Shown here piece after piece: positions 17,681 to 26,298 of a stretch of 64,000 nt of DNA. The translations under genes were made by a program, and so were the position numbers. This DNA is from Planctomycetota bacterium. Lineage in GTDB: Bacteria > Planctomycetota > UBA1135 > UBA2386. Location of the stretch: NCBI GenBank assembly GCA_016716265.1, contig JADJWQ010000006.1:186001-250000 (forward strand), written 5' to 3'. Position 1 is the stretch's first letter, and every line of letters begins with the position of its first letter. Under the pieces are notes generated by a model. The model did not search any database. It had not been told where the DNA came from and saw nothing but the letters and a program-made list of their open reading frames with translations.

Positions 17681-18310
17681 ATGGACCCGAAGAGCCGCAA
17701 TATCGTCTTCCACCCGGGCGAGGTGACCCAGCGCGACCGCGAGTCGTTGCTCGGGCAGCGCGGCTGCGTGCTGTGGTTCACCGGCCTGTCCGGGTCGGGA
17801 AAATCGACCGTGTCGCGCGCGGTCGAGAAGCGCCTCTACGAGCGCGGGCACCTCGTGCAGGTCCTCGACGGCGACAACGTCCGCCACGGGTTGTGCCGCG
17901 ACCTCGGGTTCTCGGCCGACGACCGCACCGAGAACATCCGCCGGATCGCCGAGGTCGCGAAGCTGTCGGTCGACGCCGGCCTGATCGTCCTGACCGCCTT
18001 CATCTCGCCGTTCCGCGCCGACCGCGACGCCGCCCGCGCGGTGGTCGGCACCGAGCGGTTCGTCGAGGTGTTCCTCGACGTGCCGCTGGACGTCTGCGAG
18101 GAGCGCGACCCGAAGGGCCTCTACGCGAAGGTCCGGCGCGGCGAGATCGCCGAGTTCACCGGCATCAGCTCACCCTACGAGCCACCGCTCCGCCCCGAGC
18201 TCAGCGTCCCGACCGCCGGCCAGACGGTCGAGGCGAGCGCCGCCCAGGTGCTCGACTGGCTGCAGGCGAACGGCTTCCTCAGCGGCCCGGGCCCCGCGCC
18301 GGGCGGCTGA
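17681..18310 (+). CDS. cysC: adenylylsulfate (APS) kinase CysC
   Basis: The 209-residue enzyme phosphorylates adenosine 5'-phosphosulfate to PAPS using ATP. All core motifs are intact: P-loop GLSGSGKS at residues 35-42, the APS-binding DGDNVRHGL from residue 63, DLGFSADDRTENIRRIAEVAK from residue 74, and the lid-region segment DPKGLYAKVRRGEI followed by FTGISSPYEPP. The start at 17681 gives the usual length; the open frame upstream lacks family similarity. It leads the operon cysC-cysD-cysNC and is the canonical APS kinase of the pair encoded here, the second being fused to CysN. The PAPS made could feed reductive assimilation or sulfotransferases; no PAPS reductase is in this window. Confidence 0.95.
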   Translation: MDPKSRNIVFHPGEVTQRDRESLLGQRGCVLWFTGLSGSGKSTVSRAVEKRLYERGHLVQVLDGDNVRHGLCRDLGFSADDRTENIRRIAEVAKLSVDAGLIVLTAFISPFRADRDAARAVVGTERFVEVFLDVPLDVCEERDPKGLYAKVRRGEIAEFTGISSPYEPPLRPELSVPTAGQTVEASAAQVLDWLQANGFLSGPGPAPGG

Positions 18311-18384
18311 CCCGGGTTCCAGCGGCCCCCGCTCCCCACATCCGCCATCCACCCGCACCGCGCCGACGGACGATAGGCACTGCG

Positions 18385-19293
18385 ATGAGCAAGTACCTCC
18401 TCTCCCATCTCCAGGAACTGGAGCACGAGAGCATCCACGTGATCCGCGAGGTCGCGGCCGAGTTCCAGAATCCGGTGATGCTCTACTCGGTCGGCAAGGA
18501 CTCGACCGTGATGCTGCGGCTCGCGGAGAAGGCCTTCCACCCGGCACCGATCCCGTTCCCGCTGCTCCACGTCAACACGACGTGGAAGTTCCGCGAGATG
18601 ATCGAGTACCGCGACCGGATGGTGCGGGAGACCGGCGCGCGTCTCATCGAGTGGATCAACCGGGACGGCGTGAAGGCGAACATCAATCCGTTCGACCACG
18701 GGACGCAGCGCTACACGCACATCATGAAGACCGAGGCGCTCAAGCAGGCGCTCGGGGCCGGTGCCTACGATGCGGCATTCGGCGGCGCACGGCGCGACGA
18801 GGAGAAGAGCCGGGCGAAGGAGCGCGTGTTCTCGTTCCGCGACCGCAATCACGCGTGGGATCCGAAGAACCAGCGCCCCGAGCTGTGGAACGTGTTCAAC
18901 AGTCGGATCGCCAAGGGCGAGTCGATCCGTGTGTTCCCGCTGTCGAACTGGACCGAGCTCGACGTCTGGCTCTACATCCACTACGAGAAGATCCCGGTCG
19001 TCCCGCTCTACTTCGCGAAGGAGCGGCCGATCGTCGTGCGGGAGGGCGCGCTGATCATGGTCGACGACGATCGGCTCCCGCTGCGGCCCGACGAGCGGCC
19101 GCAGATGCGCAAGGTCCGCTTCCGGACGCTCGGCTGCTATCCGCTGACCGGCGCGGTCGACTCCGACGCCGCCACGGTGCCGGAGATCATCGAGGAGATG
19201 CTGCGGACGCGCACGTCCGAACGGCAGGGCCGCGTCATCGACTACGACGAGGCCGGCTCCATGGAGGAGAAGAAGCGCGAGGGGTACTTCTGA
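18385..19293 (+). CDS. cysD: sulfate adenylyltransferase subunit 2 (ATP sulfurylase, CysD)
   Basis: At 302 residues this is the same length as E. coli CysD. It forms APS from ATP and sulfate together with the GTPase subunit CysN. Family features include the PP-loop SVGKDSTVML near residue 35, FGGARRDEEKSRAKERVFSFRD in the middle, LSNWTELDVWLYI, and the C-terminal signature RQGRVIDYDEAGSMEEKKREGYF. The ATG at 18385 starts MSKYLLSHLQELEHES, as expected. It lies 74 bp after cysC and ends 1 bp before the cysNC start, so translation is closely coupled with its partner. Confidence 0.97.
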   Translation: MSKYLLSHLQELEHESIHVIREVAAEFQNPVMLYSVGKDSTVMLRLAEKAFHPAPIPFPLLHVNTTWKFREMIEYRDRMVRETGARLIEWINRDGVKANINPFDHGTQRYTHIMKTEALKQALGAGAYDAAFGGARRDEEKSRAKERVFSFRDRNHAWDPKNQRPELWNVFNSRIAKGESIRVFPLSNWTELDVWLYIHYEKIPVVPLYFAKERPIVVREGALIMVDDDRLPLRPDERPQMRKVRFRTLGCYPLTGAVDSDAATVPEIIEEMLRTRTSERQGRVIDYDEAGSMEEKKREGYF

Positions 19294-19294
19294 G

Positions 19295-21232
19295 ATGACG
19301 ATCCAGGACGAACTCGACCGGCTGGGAATCGAGGGCTACCTCGACCGCTACCGGAACAAGGACCTGCTGCGCTTCCTGACCTGCGGCTCCGTCGACGACG
19401 GCAAGTCGACGCTGATCGGCCGCCTGCTGCACGACTCGGCGATGGTCTACGAGGACCAGCTCGCGGCGGCGAAGCGCGACACCAAGAAGTTCGGCACGAC
19501 CGGCGAGGAGCTGGACTTCGCATTGCTGGTCGACGGCCTCGAGGCCGAGCGCGAGCAGGGCATCACGATCGACGTCGCGTACCGCTACTTCACGACCGAG
19601 AAGCGCAAGTTCATCATCGCGGACACCCCGGGTCACGAGCAGTACACGCGCAACATGGCCACCGGCGCGTCGAACTGCCAGCTCGCCGTGATCCTGATCG
19701 ACGCGCGCAAGGGCGTGCTCGACCAGACGCGCCGGCATTCGTTCATCACGTCGCTGCTCGGCATCAAGCACCTGGTCGTCGCCGTCAACAAGATGGACCT
19801 CGTCGACTGGAGCGAGGAGGTCTACGACCGGATCCGCGGCGACTACGAGGACTTCGCCGCGAAGCTGCAGGCCGAGGACATCCATTTCATCCCGATGTCC
19901 GCGCTACGCGGCGACAACGTCGTGTTCGCCAGCGAGACGATGCCCTGGTACCAGGGCGGGCCGCTGCTCGACTACCTGGAGAACGTGCACATCGGCAGCG
20001 ACCGCAACCTGATCGACTTCCGGCTGCCGGTGCAGACCGTGCTGCGCCCGAACCTCGACTTCCGTGGCTTCGCGGGCACGATCTCCTCCGGCATCGTCCG
20101 CAAGGGCGACCCGATCGTGTCGCTGCCGTCCGGGCGACAGAGCCGCGTCAAGCAGATCCTGTCCTACGACCGCGAGCTCGACGAGGCGTTCGCGCCGATG
20201 TCGGTCGTCGTGACGCTGCAGGACGAGATCGACGTCAGCCGTGGCGACACGCTCGCCAATCCGAAGAACACACCACGCCTCGAGACGCACATCGAGGCGA
20301 TGGTCGTCTGGATGCACCCGAATCCGCTGGAGATCGGCAAGAGCTACCTGATCAAGCACTCGACGAGCCAGACGGCCGCGACGGTGCGCGACGTGCGCTA
20401 CCGGACCAACGTCAACACGATGCGCTCGGAGGAGGCGCGCGGTCTCGCGATGAACGAGATCGGCCGCGTCGAGCTCGAGGCGATGAAGCCGCTCGCCGTC
20501 GACGCCTACCAGCGCAACCGCGGGCTCGGCTCGTTCATCCTGATCGACCGGCTGACCAACGCGACGATGGGCGCCGGGATGATCGTCGACCGCGCCCTCG
20601 CAGAGCGCAGCCTGACGCGGCGCCGGCCGGCCGCCGACGCCGGCACGAACATCCGCAGCCAGCGCGGCCAGGTCTCCACCGAGGAGCGCATCGCGCGACT
20701 CGGCCAGCAGCCGTTCACGGTATGGTTCACCGGCCTGCCGCGCTCCGGCAAGACCGGCCTCGCGTTCGCGCTGGAGAAGGCCCTGTTCGACCGCGGCATC
20801 GTCGTCCGCGTTCTCGACGGCGAGAACCTCCGCGGCGGCCTCAGCGACGACCTCGGCTTCTCGCCGGACGACCGCTGGGAGCACCAGCGCCGGGCCGCGT
20901 GCGTCGCGCGGCTGGACAACGATCTCGGCATCGTGACGATCGTCGCGCTGGTCTCGCCGCTCGAGTCGGACCGCGAGCAGGCGCGGCGGATCATCGGCGC
21001 CGAACGCTTCCTCGAGGTGCACTGTGACGCTCCGGTCGAGGCCTGCGAAGCGCGCGACGACCGCGAGCTGTACGCGCGCGCGCGCCGCGGTGAGATCGCC
21101 GGGCTGACCGGCGTCGACGGTCCGTACGAGCCGCCGAAGGACCCCGCACTGCGGCTCGACACGGTCGGTGCGACGATCGGGCAGAACCTCGCGCGGCTGG
21201 TCGCCGAGCTCGAGCGCCGCCGCCTGATGTAA
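19295..21232 (+). CDS. cysN: bifunctional CysN (ATP sulfurylase GTPase subunit) with fused, diverged APS-kinase domain
   Basis: This 645-residue fusion has an EF-Tu-like GTPase part (residues 1-440) with G1 GSVDDGKST near 31, DTPGHEQY near 110 and NKMD near 167, followed by two beta-barrel domains. It regulates APS synthesis by CysD. Residues about 472-645 form a CysC-type domain whose P-loop is intact (G480-LPRSG-K486-T), but the APS-binding signatures have changed: DGDNVRHG has become DGENLRGG (508-515) and ENIRR has become EHQRR (529-533). Because an intact CysC is encoded two genes upstream, this domain may be inactive, regulatory or of altered specificity. ATG follows the cysD stop after a single base. 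Confidence 0.95.
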   Translation: MTIQDELDRLGIEGYLDRYRNKDLLRFLTCGSVDDGKSTLIGRLLHDSAMVYEDQLAAAKRDTKKFGTTGEELDFALLVDGLEAEREQGITIDVAYRYFTTEKRKFIIADTPGHEQYTRNMATGASNCQLAVILIDARKGVLDQTRRHSFITSLLGIKHLVVAVNKMDLVDWSEEVYDRIRGDYEDFAAKLQAEDIHFIPMSALRGDNVVFASETMPWYQGGPLLDYLENVHIGSDRNLIDFRLPVQTVLRPNLDFRGFAGTISSGIVRKGDPIVSLPSGRQSRVKQILSYDRELDEAFAPMSVVVTLQDEIDVSRGDTLANPKNTPRLETHIEAMVVWMHPNPLEIGKSYLIKHSTSQTAATVRDVRYRTNVNTMRSEEARGLAMNEIGRVELEAMKPLAVDAYQRNRGLGSFILIDRLTNATMGAGMIVDRALAERSLTRRRPAADAGTNIRSQRGQVSTEERIARLGQQPFTVWFTGLPRSGKTGLAFALEKALFDRGIVVRVLDGENLRGGLSDDLGFSPDDRWEHQRRAACVARLDNDLGIVTIVALVSPLESDREQARRIIGAERFLEVHCDAPVEACEARDDRELYARARRGEIAGLTGVDGPYEPPKDPALRLDTVGATIGQNLARLVAELERRRLM

Positions 21233-21262
21233 GAATCGTACGCGGTACCGATCGGAAGGGAG

Positions 21263-21874
21263 TCAGGGGGCGAAGCGGATGCCGGTGCGGAGGGGCCAGG
21301 AGGAGACGTCGCAGCCGAGCGCGCGGAGCCAGTCGGCGGCGGCGTCGTTGCAGTTCCACAGGCACCAGTAGTCGTCGTCGCTGGGGACGAAGGCCATGTT
21401 CCAGTCGCCGCCGCCGACGACCGCGCGGCGGGCGGCGGCCTCGAAGGTCGCATCGAGGCGGGCGCGCAGCGCGCGGACCTTGTCCAGGTCGGCGACCAGC
21501 GGCTCGAAATGGGAGGTGGGGAAGTGGCGGCGGACCTCGTCGATGTCGCCGGTCGCCACCTCGCGGCGCGCGAGCGTGCCGGCGGTCGGCCACAGGATCA
21601 CCGGGAACACGCGCGGCCAGCCCTTGTGGCCGAGCGCGTACCAGTCCCACTCGCCGTAGCCGTACTCGACCAAGCCGCCGGCGTCGCGCCGGAACCACAG
21701 GCCCAGGTGCATGCGGTCCTGCACCACCCACACGGTCTCGGCGCGCTCGGGCGGCACGTCGCGCGGCGGCCGGATCGTCGAGGTGCACGCGCCGAGTCCG
21801 ATCGCGACGCCGAGCGCGAGCAGCACGAGGACGCCGCCCAGCGCGAGTCGGTAGAGCGTCCTGCGTGCCGTCAT
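21263..21874 (-). CDS. DUF2459-like lipoprotein
   Basis: This 203-residue protein has a signal sequence and lipobox (LGAC, Cys30), so it is predicted to be lipid-anchored. Features resembling the DUF2459 family are a His-containing strand near the N-terminus (VQDRMHLGLWF), the segment EYGYGEWDWYALG, and near the C-terminus NCNDAAADWLRALGC, which corresponds to the family's CN-x-W/A-x-x-LR-A-G block with the thiol-hydrolase-like Cys. The start is fixed by a 4-bp ATGA overlap with the upstream esterase gene. Function is unknown; a papain-like or NlpC-like hydrolase fold is possible for this family. Family match is by eye and moderate. Confidence 0.65.
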   Translation of the reverse strand: MTARRTLYRLALGGVLVLLALGVAIGLGACTSTIRPPRDVPPERAETVWVVQDRMHLGLWFRRDAGGLVEYGYGEWDWYALGHKGWPRVFPVILWPTAGTLARREVATGDIDEVRRHFPTSHFEPLVADLDKVRALRARLDATFEAAARRAVVGGGDWNMAFVPSDDDYWCLWNCNDAAADWLRALGCDVSSWPLRTGIRFAP

Positions 21875-22578
21875 CGGGCCGCGCCCCCGAACGCCGCGTC
21901 GGGATCGAGCAGGAACTCCGCGACCGCCGGATCGGCGTAGGCGAGGTCCCAGGACGCATGGCCGACGCCCGGCAGCTCCGTGTAGCGGACGCGGGCTCCG
22001 GCGGCCTCCAGCGCGCCGATCATCGCGCGCGACTTGCCGACCGGCACGACGTCGTCGTCGGCGCCGTGGAACACCCAGGTCGGCCGCGCCCCGAACCGCG
22101 CGGCGCGCGCGGGATCACCCCCGCCGCAGATCGGCAGGAAGCCGCGGAACCGCTCTGCGCGGGCCGCACCCCACACGAACGTCGCGAAGCCGCCCATCGA
22201 CAGGCCGGTGAGCACGGCGCGCTGCGGATCGACCGGCAGCTCCGCGAGCGCGACCTCGAGCGCGCGATCGAGGTGTGCCTCGGCGCCGTCGAGGCCCTGT
22301 GCCCAGGGCTCGTCGACCTTCACCCAGACGAGGTCGCGCGGACATTGCGGCAGCACCACGACCGCCGGGAACCGCTCGGGATGCTCGCAGATCGCCTTGC
22401 CGAGTCCGTGCGCGCCGTGCTCGAAGTCGTCGCCGCGCTCCCCGTAGCCGTGCAGCCCGACGATCAACGGCCAGCGCCGCCGCGGATCGAGACCCGGTGG
22501 CAGCCAGACCGCGGCCGCGCGGCGCCGGCCGGCGACGTCGAAGTGCAGCGCGCGGAAGGAGGTCTCGCCGTCGGCCAT
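21871..22578 (-). CDS. alpha/beta hydrolase, phospholipase/carboxylesterase-like
   Basis: This 235-residue enzyme has no signal peptide. It shows an oxyanion-loop segment VGLHGYGERGDDFEHG, the nucleophile elbow GLSMGG with Ser127, a candidate acid in HGADDDVVP (Asp174 or Asp175) and His207 in GVGHASW, spaced as in the dienelactone-hydrolase/carboxylesterase group often annotated as predicted peptidase. The triad looks complete. It overlaps the downstream lipoprotein gene by 4 bp and diverges from the FAD oxidoreductase gene with about 96 bp between. Its substrate is unknown. Confidence 0.85.
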   Translation of the reverse strand: MADGETSFRALHFDVAGRRRAAAVWLPPGLDPRRRWPLIVGLHGYGERGDDFEHGAHGLGKAICEHPERFPAVVVLPQCPRDLVWVKVDEPWAQGLDGAEAHLDRALEVALAELPVDPQRAVLTGLSMGGFATFVWGAARAERFRGFLPICGGGDPARAARFGARPTWVFHGADDDVVPVGKSRAMIGALEAAGARVRYTELPGVGHASWDLAYADPAVAEFLLDPDAAFGGAAR

Positions 22579-22674
22579 CGGGTCGGATCACAAGGGCGCG
22601 GGCCCCCGGCGGAGCCCGTCGATACCATGCCCGATCCGCCCACCGTCTCAAAGCGACGAACCGGACGCCGGCCC

Positions 22675-24804
22675 ATGCAGACGCTCCCGCTCACCGCCTC
22701 GCTGCTGCTCGCGCTCACCGCCGTGCCGTGGCTCCCCGCCCAGTCGACCGATCCGCAGCCGGCACCTCGCTACGATGTCGTGGTGTACGGCGGCACTGCC
22801 GGCGGTGTGGCGGCAGCCGTCGTCGCCGCGCGCCACGGCCGCGACGTGCTGCTCGTCGAGCCCACGCCGCGCCTCGGCGGCATGACGACGTGTGGGCTCG
22901 GCGCGACCGACATCGGCAACAAGGCCGCGATCGGTGGGTTCGCGCGCGAGTTCTACCGCGCGATCCGCGCGCACTATGCCGACGACACCGCGTGGGTGCA
23001 CGAGTCCCGCGACGCGTTCGCCGGGCGCGGTCACGAGCCCGGCGCCGACGCGGCCTGGACGTTCGAGCCGAAGGTCGCACTCGCGATCGTCGAGGAGCTG
23101 GTCGCCGCCGCGGGCGTGACCGTCCTGCGCGGCGCGGGTCTCGACCTCGACGGCGACCACGGCCCGGGCGGCGGGGTGCTGCGCGACGGCGACCGCATCC
23201 GCGCCCTCCGGCTGCGCGACGGGCGGATCGTCGCGGGCCGCGTGTTCGTCGACGCCAGCTACGAGGGCGATCTGCTCGCGAAGGCCGGCGTACCGTACCG
23301 CGTCGGCCGCGAAGCGAACGACGAGTACGGCGAGACGCTCGACGGCGTGCAGATCGGCAATGCGCGCTACCACCAGTTCACCCACCGCGTCGATCCGTAC
23401 CGGATCCCGGGCGATCCCGACAGCGGTCTGCTGCGCCACGTCGGCGCGCCACCGGCGAGCCCTGACGGCAGCGCCGACGGCGGCGTGCAGGCGTACTGCT
23501 TCCGGCTCTGCACGACCGACGTGGCCTCGAATCGCGTGCCGTGGACCGCGCCACCCGACTACGACGAGCAGGACTACGAGCTGCTGCTGCGGAACTTCGA
23601 GGCCGGCGACCGCCGCGTGCCGTGGCACCCGGTGTGGATGCCGAACCGCAAGACCGACACCAACAACAACTTCGCGGTGTCGCTCGACGCGATCGGCATG
23701 AGCTGGCGCTGGCCGGAGGCCGGCTGGCGCGAGCGCGAGCGGATCTTCGCCGAGCATCTGCGCTACACGCAGGGGCTCCTGTGGACGCTGGCGTCGAACG
23801 AGCGCGTGCCGGCCGACGTGCGCGAGCACTTCGCCAGGCTCGGCCGCGCCGCCGACGAGTTCACGGCGACCGACCATTGGCCGCCGCAGCTGTACGTACG
23901 CGAGGCGCGACGGATGGTCGGCGACGTCGTGATGAGCGAGCGCCATTGCCGCGGTGTCGAGCGGGTCGACGATCCGGTCGGGCTCGGCTCGTACGGAATG
24001 GACTCGCACCACGTCCAACGCTACGCGACGGTCGACGGCGCAGTCCGCAACGAGGGCGACGTACAGGTCGGCGGCTTCGCTCCGTACGGCATCTCCTATC
24101 GCTCGATCACGCCCCCGCGCGGCTCGGTGGGCAATCTGCTCGTGCCGGTCGCGGTCTCGGCGACGCACATCGCGTTCGGCTCGATCCGCATGGAGCCGGT
24201 CTTCATGGTGCTCGGGCACTCCGCCGCGCTCGCCGCACACCTCGCGCTCGAGCGCGGCACCGCGGTGCAGGACGTCGACTACGCGAACCTCGCGGCCCGA
24301 CTCGCGGCCGAGGGTCAGGTGCTCTCCTGGGGCGCACCGCCGCGCGCCGCGCGGATCGACCCGTCGGCGGTCGACGGCATCTGCATCGACGATCTCGCGG
24401 CCGTGCGCCACGGTAGCTGGATCCCGAGCACGTCGGTCGCCGGCTTCGTCGGCGACGGCTACCTCCACGACGACGCGCGCGGCGACCCCGCGACCTGGAT
24501 CGAGTTCCCGTTCGAGGCGCCCGACAGCGGCGTCTACCGACTGCAGCTGACCTGGCCACCGCACGCCAACCGCGCGCGCTGCGTGCGGATCACGGTGCGC
24601 AGCGGTGCGCGGCTCGAGCGCGCGACGATCGACCAGACGACGTCGCCCGACCGGGGCGCAACGGCGCGGGCGGCCACCGTGGGGTGGCGCACCGTCGCGG
24701 AGCTCCCGCTCGCGCGCGGCGCGCGCGTGTCGCTGACGCTGGCGGCCGACGGCGCGATCGGCTACGTGACCGCCGACGCCGCCCGGCTCGTGCCGCTGCG
24801 GTAG
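22675..24804 (+). CDS. secreted FAD-dependent oxidoreductase with golvesin/xanthan-lyase-like C-terminal domain
   Basis: This 709-residue exported flavoprotein has a signal peptide of about 23 residues. The Rossmann fingerprint is YDVVVYGGTAGGVAAAVVAARHG (first glycines at 39-44) followed by VEPTPRLGGMTT, typical of the FAD_oxidored family that is frequent in planctomycetes. Residues about 430-540 contain the second FAD-contact region, RGSVGNLLVPVAVSATHIAFGSIRMEP. Residues about 575-709 are a beta-sandwich beginning VGDGYLHD and ending GYVTADAARLVPL, the golvesin-like domain linked with carbohydrate binding. ATG at 22675 is adopted; 22627 would add 16 basic residues before the hydrophobic core. 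Oxidation of a sugar or polyol is a reasonable guess only. Confidence 0.87.
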   Translation: MQTLPLTASLLLALTAVPWLPAQSTDPQPAPRYDVVVYGGTAGGVAAAVVAARHGRDVLLVEPTPRLGGMTTCGLGATDIGNKAAIGGFAREFYRAIRAHYADDTAWVHESRDAFAGRGHEPGADAAWTFEPKVALAIVEELVAAAGVTVLRGAGLDLDGDHGPGGGVLRDGDRIRALRLRDGRIVAGRVFVDASYEGDLLAKAGVPYRVGREANDEYGETLDGVQIGNARYHQFTHRVDPYRIPGDPDSGLLRHVGAPPASPDGSADGGVQAYCFRLCTTDVASNRVPWTAPPDYDEQDYELLLRNFEAGDRRVPWHPVWMPNRKTDTNNNFAVSLDAIGMSWRWPEAGWRERERIFAEHLRYTQGLLWTLASNERVPADVREHFARLGRAADEFTATDHWPPQLYVREARRMVGDVVMSERHCRGVERVDDPVGLGSYGMDSHHVQRYATVDGAVRNEGDVQVGGFAPYGISYRSITPPRGSVGNLLVPVAVSATHIAFGSIRMEPVFMVLGHSAALAAHLALERGTAVQDVDYANLAARLAAEGQVLSWGAPPRAARIDPSAVDGICIDDLAAVRHGSWIPSTSVAGFVGDGYLHDDARGDPATWIEFPFEAPDSGVYRLQLTWPPHANRARCVRITVRSGARLERATIDQTTSPDRGATARAATVGWRTVAELPLARGARVSLTLAADGAIGYVTADAARLVPLR

Positions 24805-24806
24805 CC

Positions 24807-26228
24807 CTACGACTGCGCGTCGTGCTCGACGACCGCCTTCAGGCACACCGGGCTGCGCGCGACCTCGAACGCGCGCGCCAGCTCCGCGACCGCGAACCGG
24901 TGCGTGACGACCGCGTCGCCCAGCGCGCGCAAGTCGGGATCACCCACCAGCAGGGCGAGCGCGCGGCGGAAGTCCCCGCAGCGGCTGCTCGACAGCACGA
25001 TGCCGCGCTGCAGCACCGCGGCCGCCAGCGGGCTCGGCACGCCACCGTCGCCGAACAGCACGAGCTTCCCGCAGGGCCGCACGACGCCCTCCTCGTCGAG
25101 CGGGCTCGGTCGGATGGCGCGATCGACGCTCGCGAGATCGGGCACGCCGACGACGTCCGCGCCCGCCAGGCACGCCGCGTCGTCGCCCGCCGCGCGCAGC
25201 GCCGCGCGCAGCACGACGGCATCGGGCGACGCATGCAGGGCGCCGGCCGCACCGAGGGCCGGAGGTGCCTGCGCCGGATCGCCGAGCCAGGCCACGCGCG
25301 CGGTCGAGCTGCCCGGCGCCAGCCGCGTCGCCGCCGGCGCGAGCGTCAGCTCGTCGACGACGAACGCGGTCGCGGCGGCAAGCCCCGCTGCGGGCCGGCC
25401 GTGCGTCGACTTCAGGTGCACCTCGCGGCGCGCGAGGCGCAACGCCACCGTGAGCCCACCGGCACGGCCGCTGGTGTCGAACACGAGGTCGAAGCTCGCG
25501 TCGGGGAGCGGCTCGCCGGCGTCGCCCGCGACGACCGCGACGTCGTCGGCACCGAGGCGGCGCGCGGTCACCGCGAGCGCGTCGCGCCGCACGATCGCCG
25601 TCAGCCGGAAGTCGAGCCCGCGCTGCCGCCGCACGCCGGCGAGTGCCGCGACCAGCAGCATGCCGAGTCGCCGCGCGCCGAGCACCGCGACCGCGTCGCC
25701 GGCGCGCGGCGTGCTGCGCTCGACCGCCCGCAATGCCGCGGCGAACGGCTCGACGAGCACCGCCGTGCCGGTCGGCAGGGCGTCGGGAACCGGGATCGCC
25801 GCCGCGACCGGCGCGAGCACGTACGGCCCGAAGCCACCCGGCAGGTCGTGGATGCCGAGCACGATGCGGCGGCGACAATGGCGCGCGAGCTCCGTGCGGC
25901 AGTCCGGACAGTCGCCGGCGTGGCCGCGCGCCGCAGGTGAGTCGTTGATCTCGACGACGTAGCGCTGGCCGACCTCGTCGCGGGCGACGACCTCGTGGCC
26001 GATCACCTGCGGCAGCGGGAACGGCAGGAAGCGGCGATCCAGGTCCGTCGAGCACACGCCACAGCACAGCGTCGTGAGGAGCCGATGACCGGCGCCCAGC
26101 GCCAGCAACGAGCGGCCATTGCGCTCGATCACGTGGCCGCGGGCGGTGCTGCCACACACCCGGAACCCCGCCTCCTCGAAGCTGTCGTCGGCCCGATACT
26201 CGAGCGCGCGGTAGCGAACGTCGTCCAT
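24807..26228 (-). CDS. zinc-dependent medium-chain dehydrogenase-like protein
   Basis: This 473-residue protein belongs to the MDR alcohol-dehydrogenase superfamily but is about 100 residues longer than usual. The catalytic-zinc motif CGVCSTD is at 56-62 (Cys59), and GHE at 77-79 provides His78 and Glu79. The structural-zinc lobe retains Cys107, Cys110 and Cys118, while the first Cys is replaced by Ala, with His103 adjacent. The nucleotide fold begins near VAVLGARRLGMLL, where the usual GxGxxG is altered to GARRLG. Extra length lies in the cofactor half. It may use NAD(P) poorly or differently. It follows a membrane-protein gene on the same strand after 70 bp. Substrate unknown. Confidence 0.75.
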   Translation of the reverse strand: MDDVRYRALEYRADDSFEEAGFRVCGSTARGHVIERNGRSLLALGAGHRLLTTLCCGVCSTDLDRRFLPFPLPQVIGHEVVARDEVGQRYVVEINDSPAARGHAGDCPDCRTELARHCRRRIVLGIHDLPGGFGPYVLAPVAAAIPVPDALPTGTAVLVEPFAAALRAVERSTPRAGDAVAVLGARRLGMLLVAALAGVRRQRGLDFRLTAIVRRDALAVTARRLGADDVAVVAGDAGEPLPDASFDLVFDTSGRAGGLTVALRLARREVHLKSTHGRPAAGLAAATAFVVDELTLAPAATRLAPGSSTARVAWLGDPAQAPPALGAAGALHASPDAVVLRAALRAAGDDAACLAGADVVGVPDLASVDRAIRPSPLDEEGVVRPCGKLVLFGDGGVPSPLAAAVLQRGIVLSSSRCGDFRRALALLVGDPDLRALGDAVVTHRFAVAELARAFEVARSPVCLKAVVEHDAQS

Positions 26229-26298
26229 CGTGTCGCGAGGTCCTACGGGCGTGCGGTGGGCAGCGCGCGCGTTGCTCCGGTCGGCGTCGCGCGACGCT

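Noticed and set aside
13504..19293. A 1929-residue plus-strand open frame crossing several genes
   Set aside because: Only the final 302 residues, CysD, are real; the rest runs antisense to or out of frame with supported genes and has arginine-rich nonsense composition.
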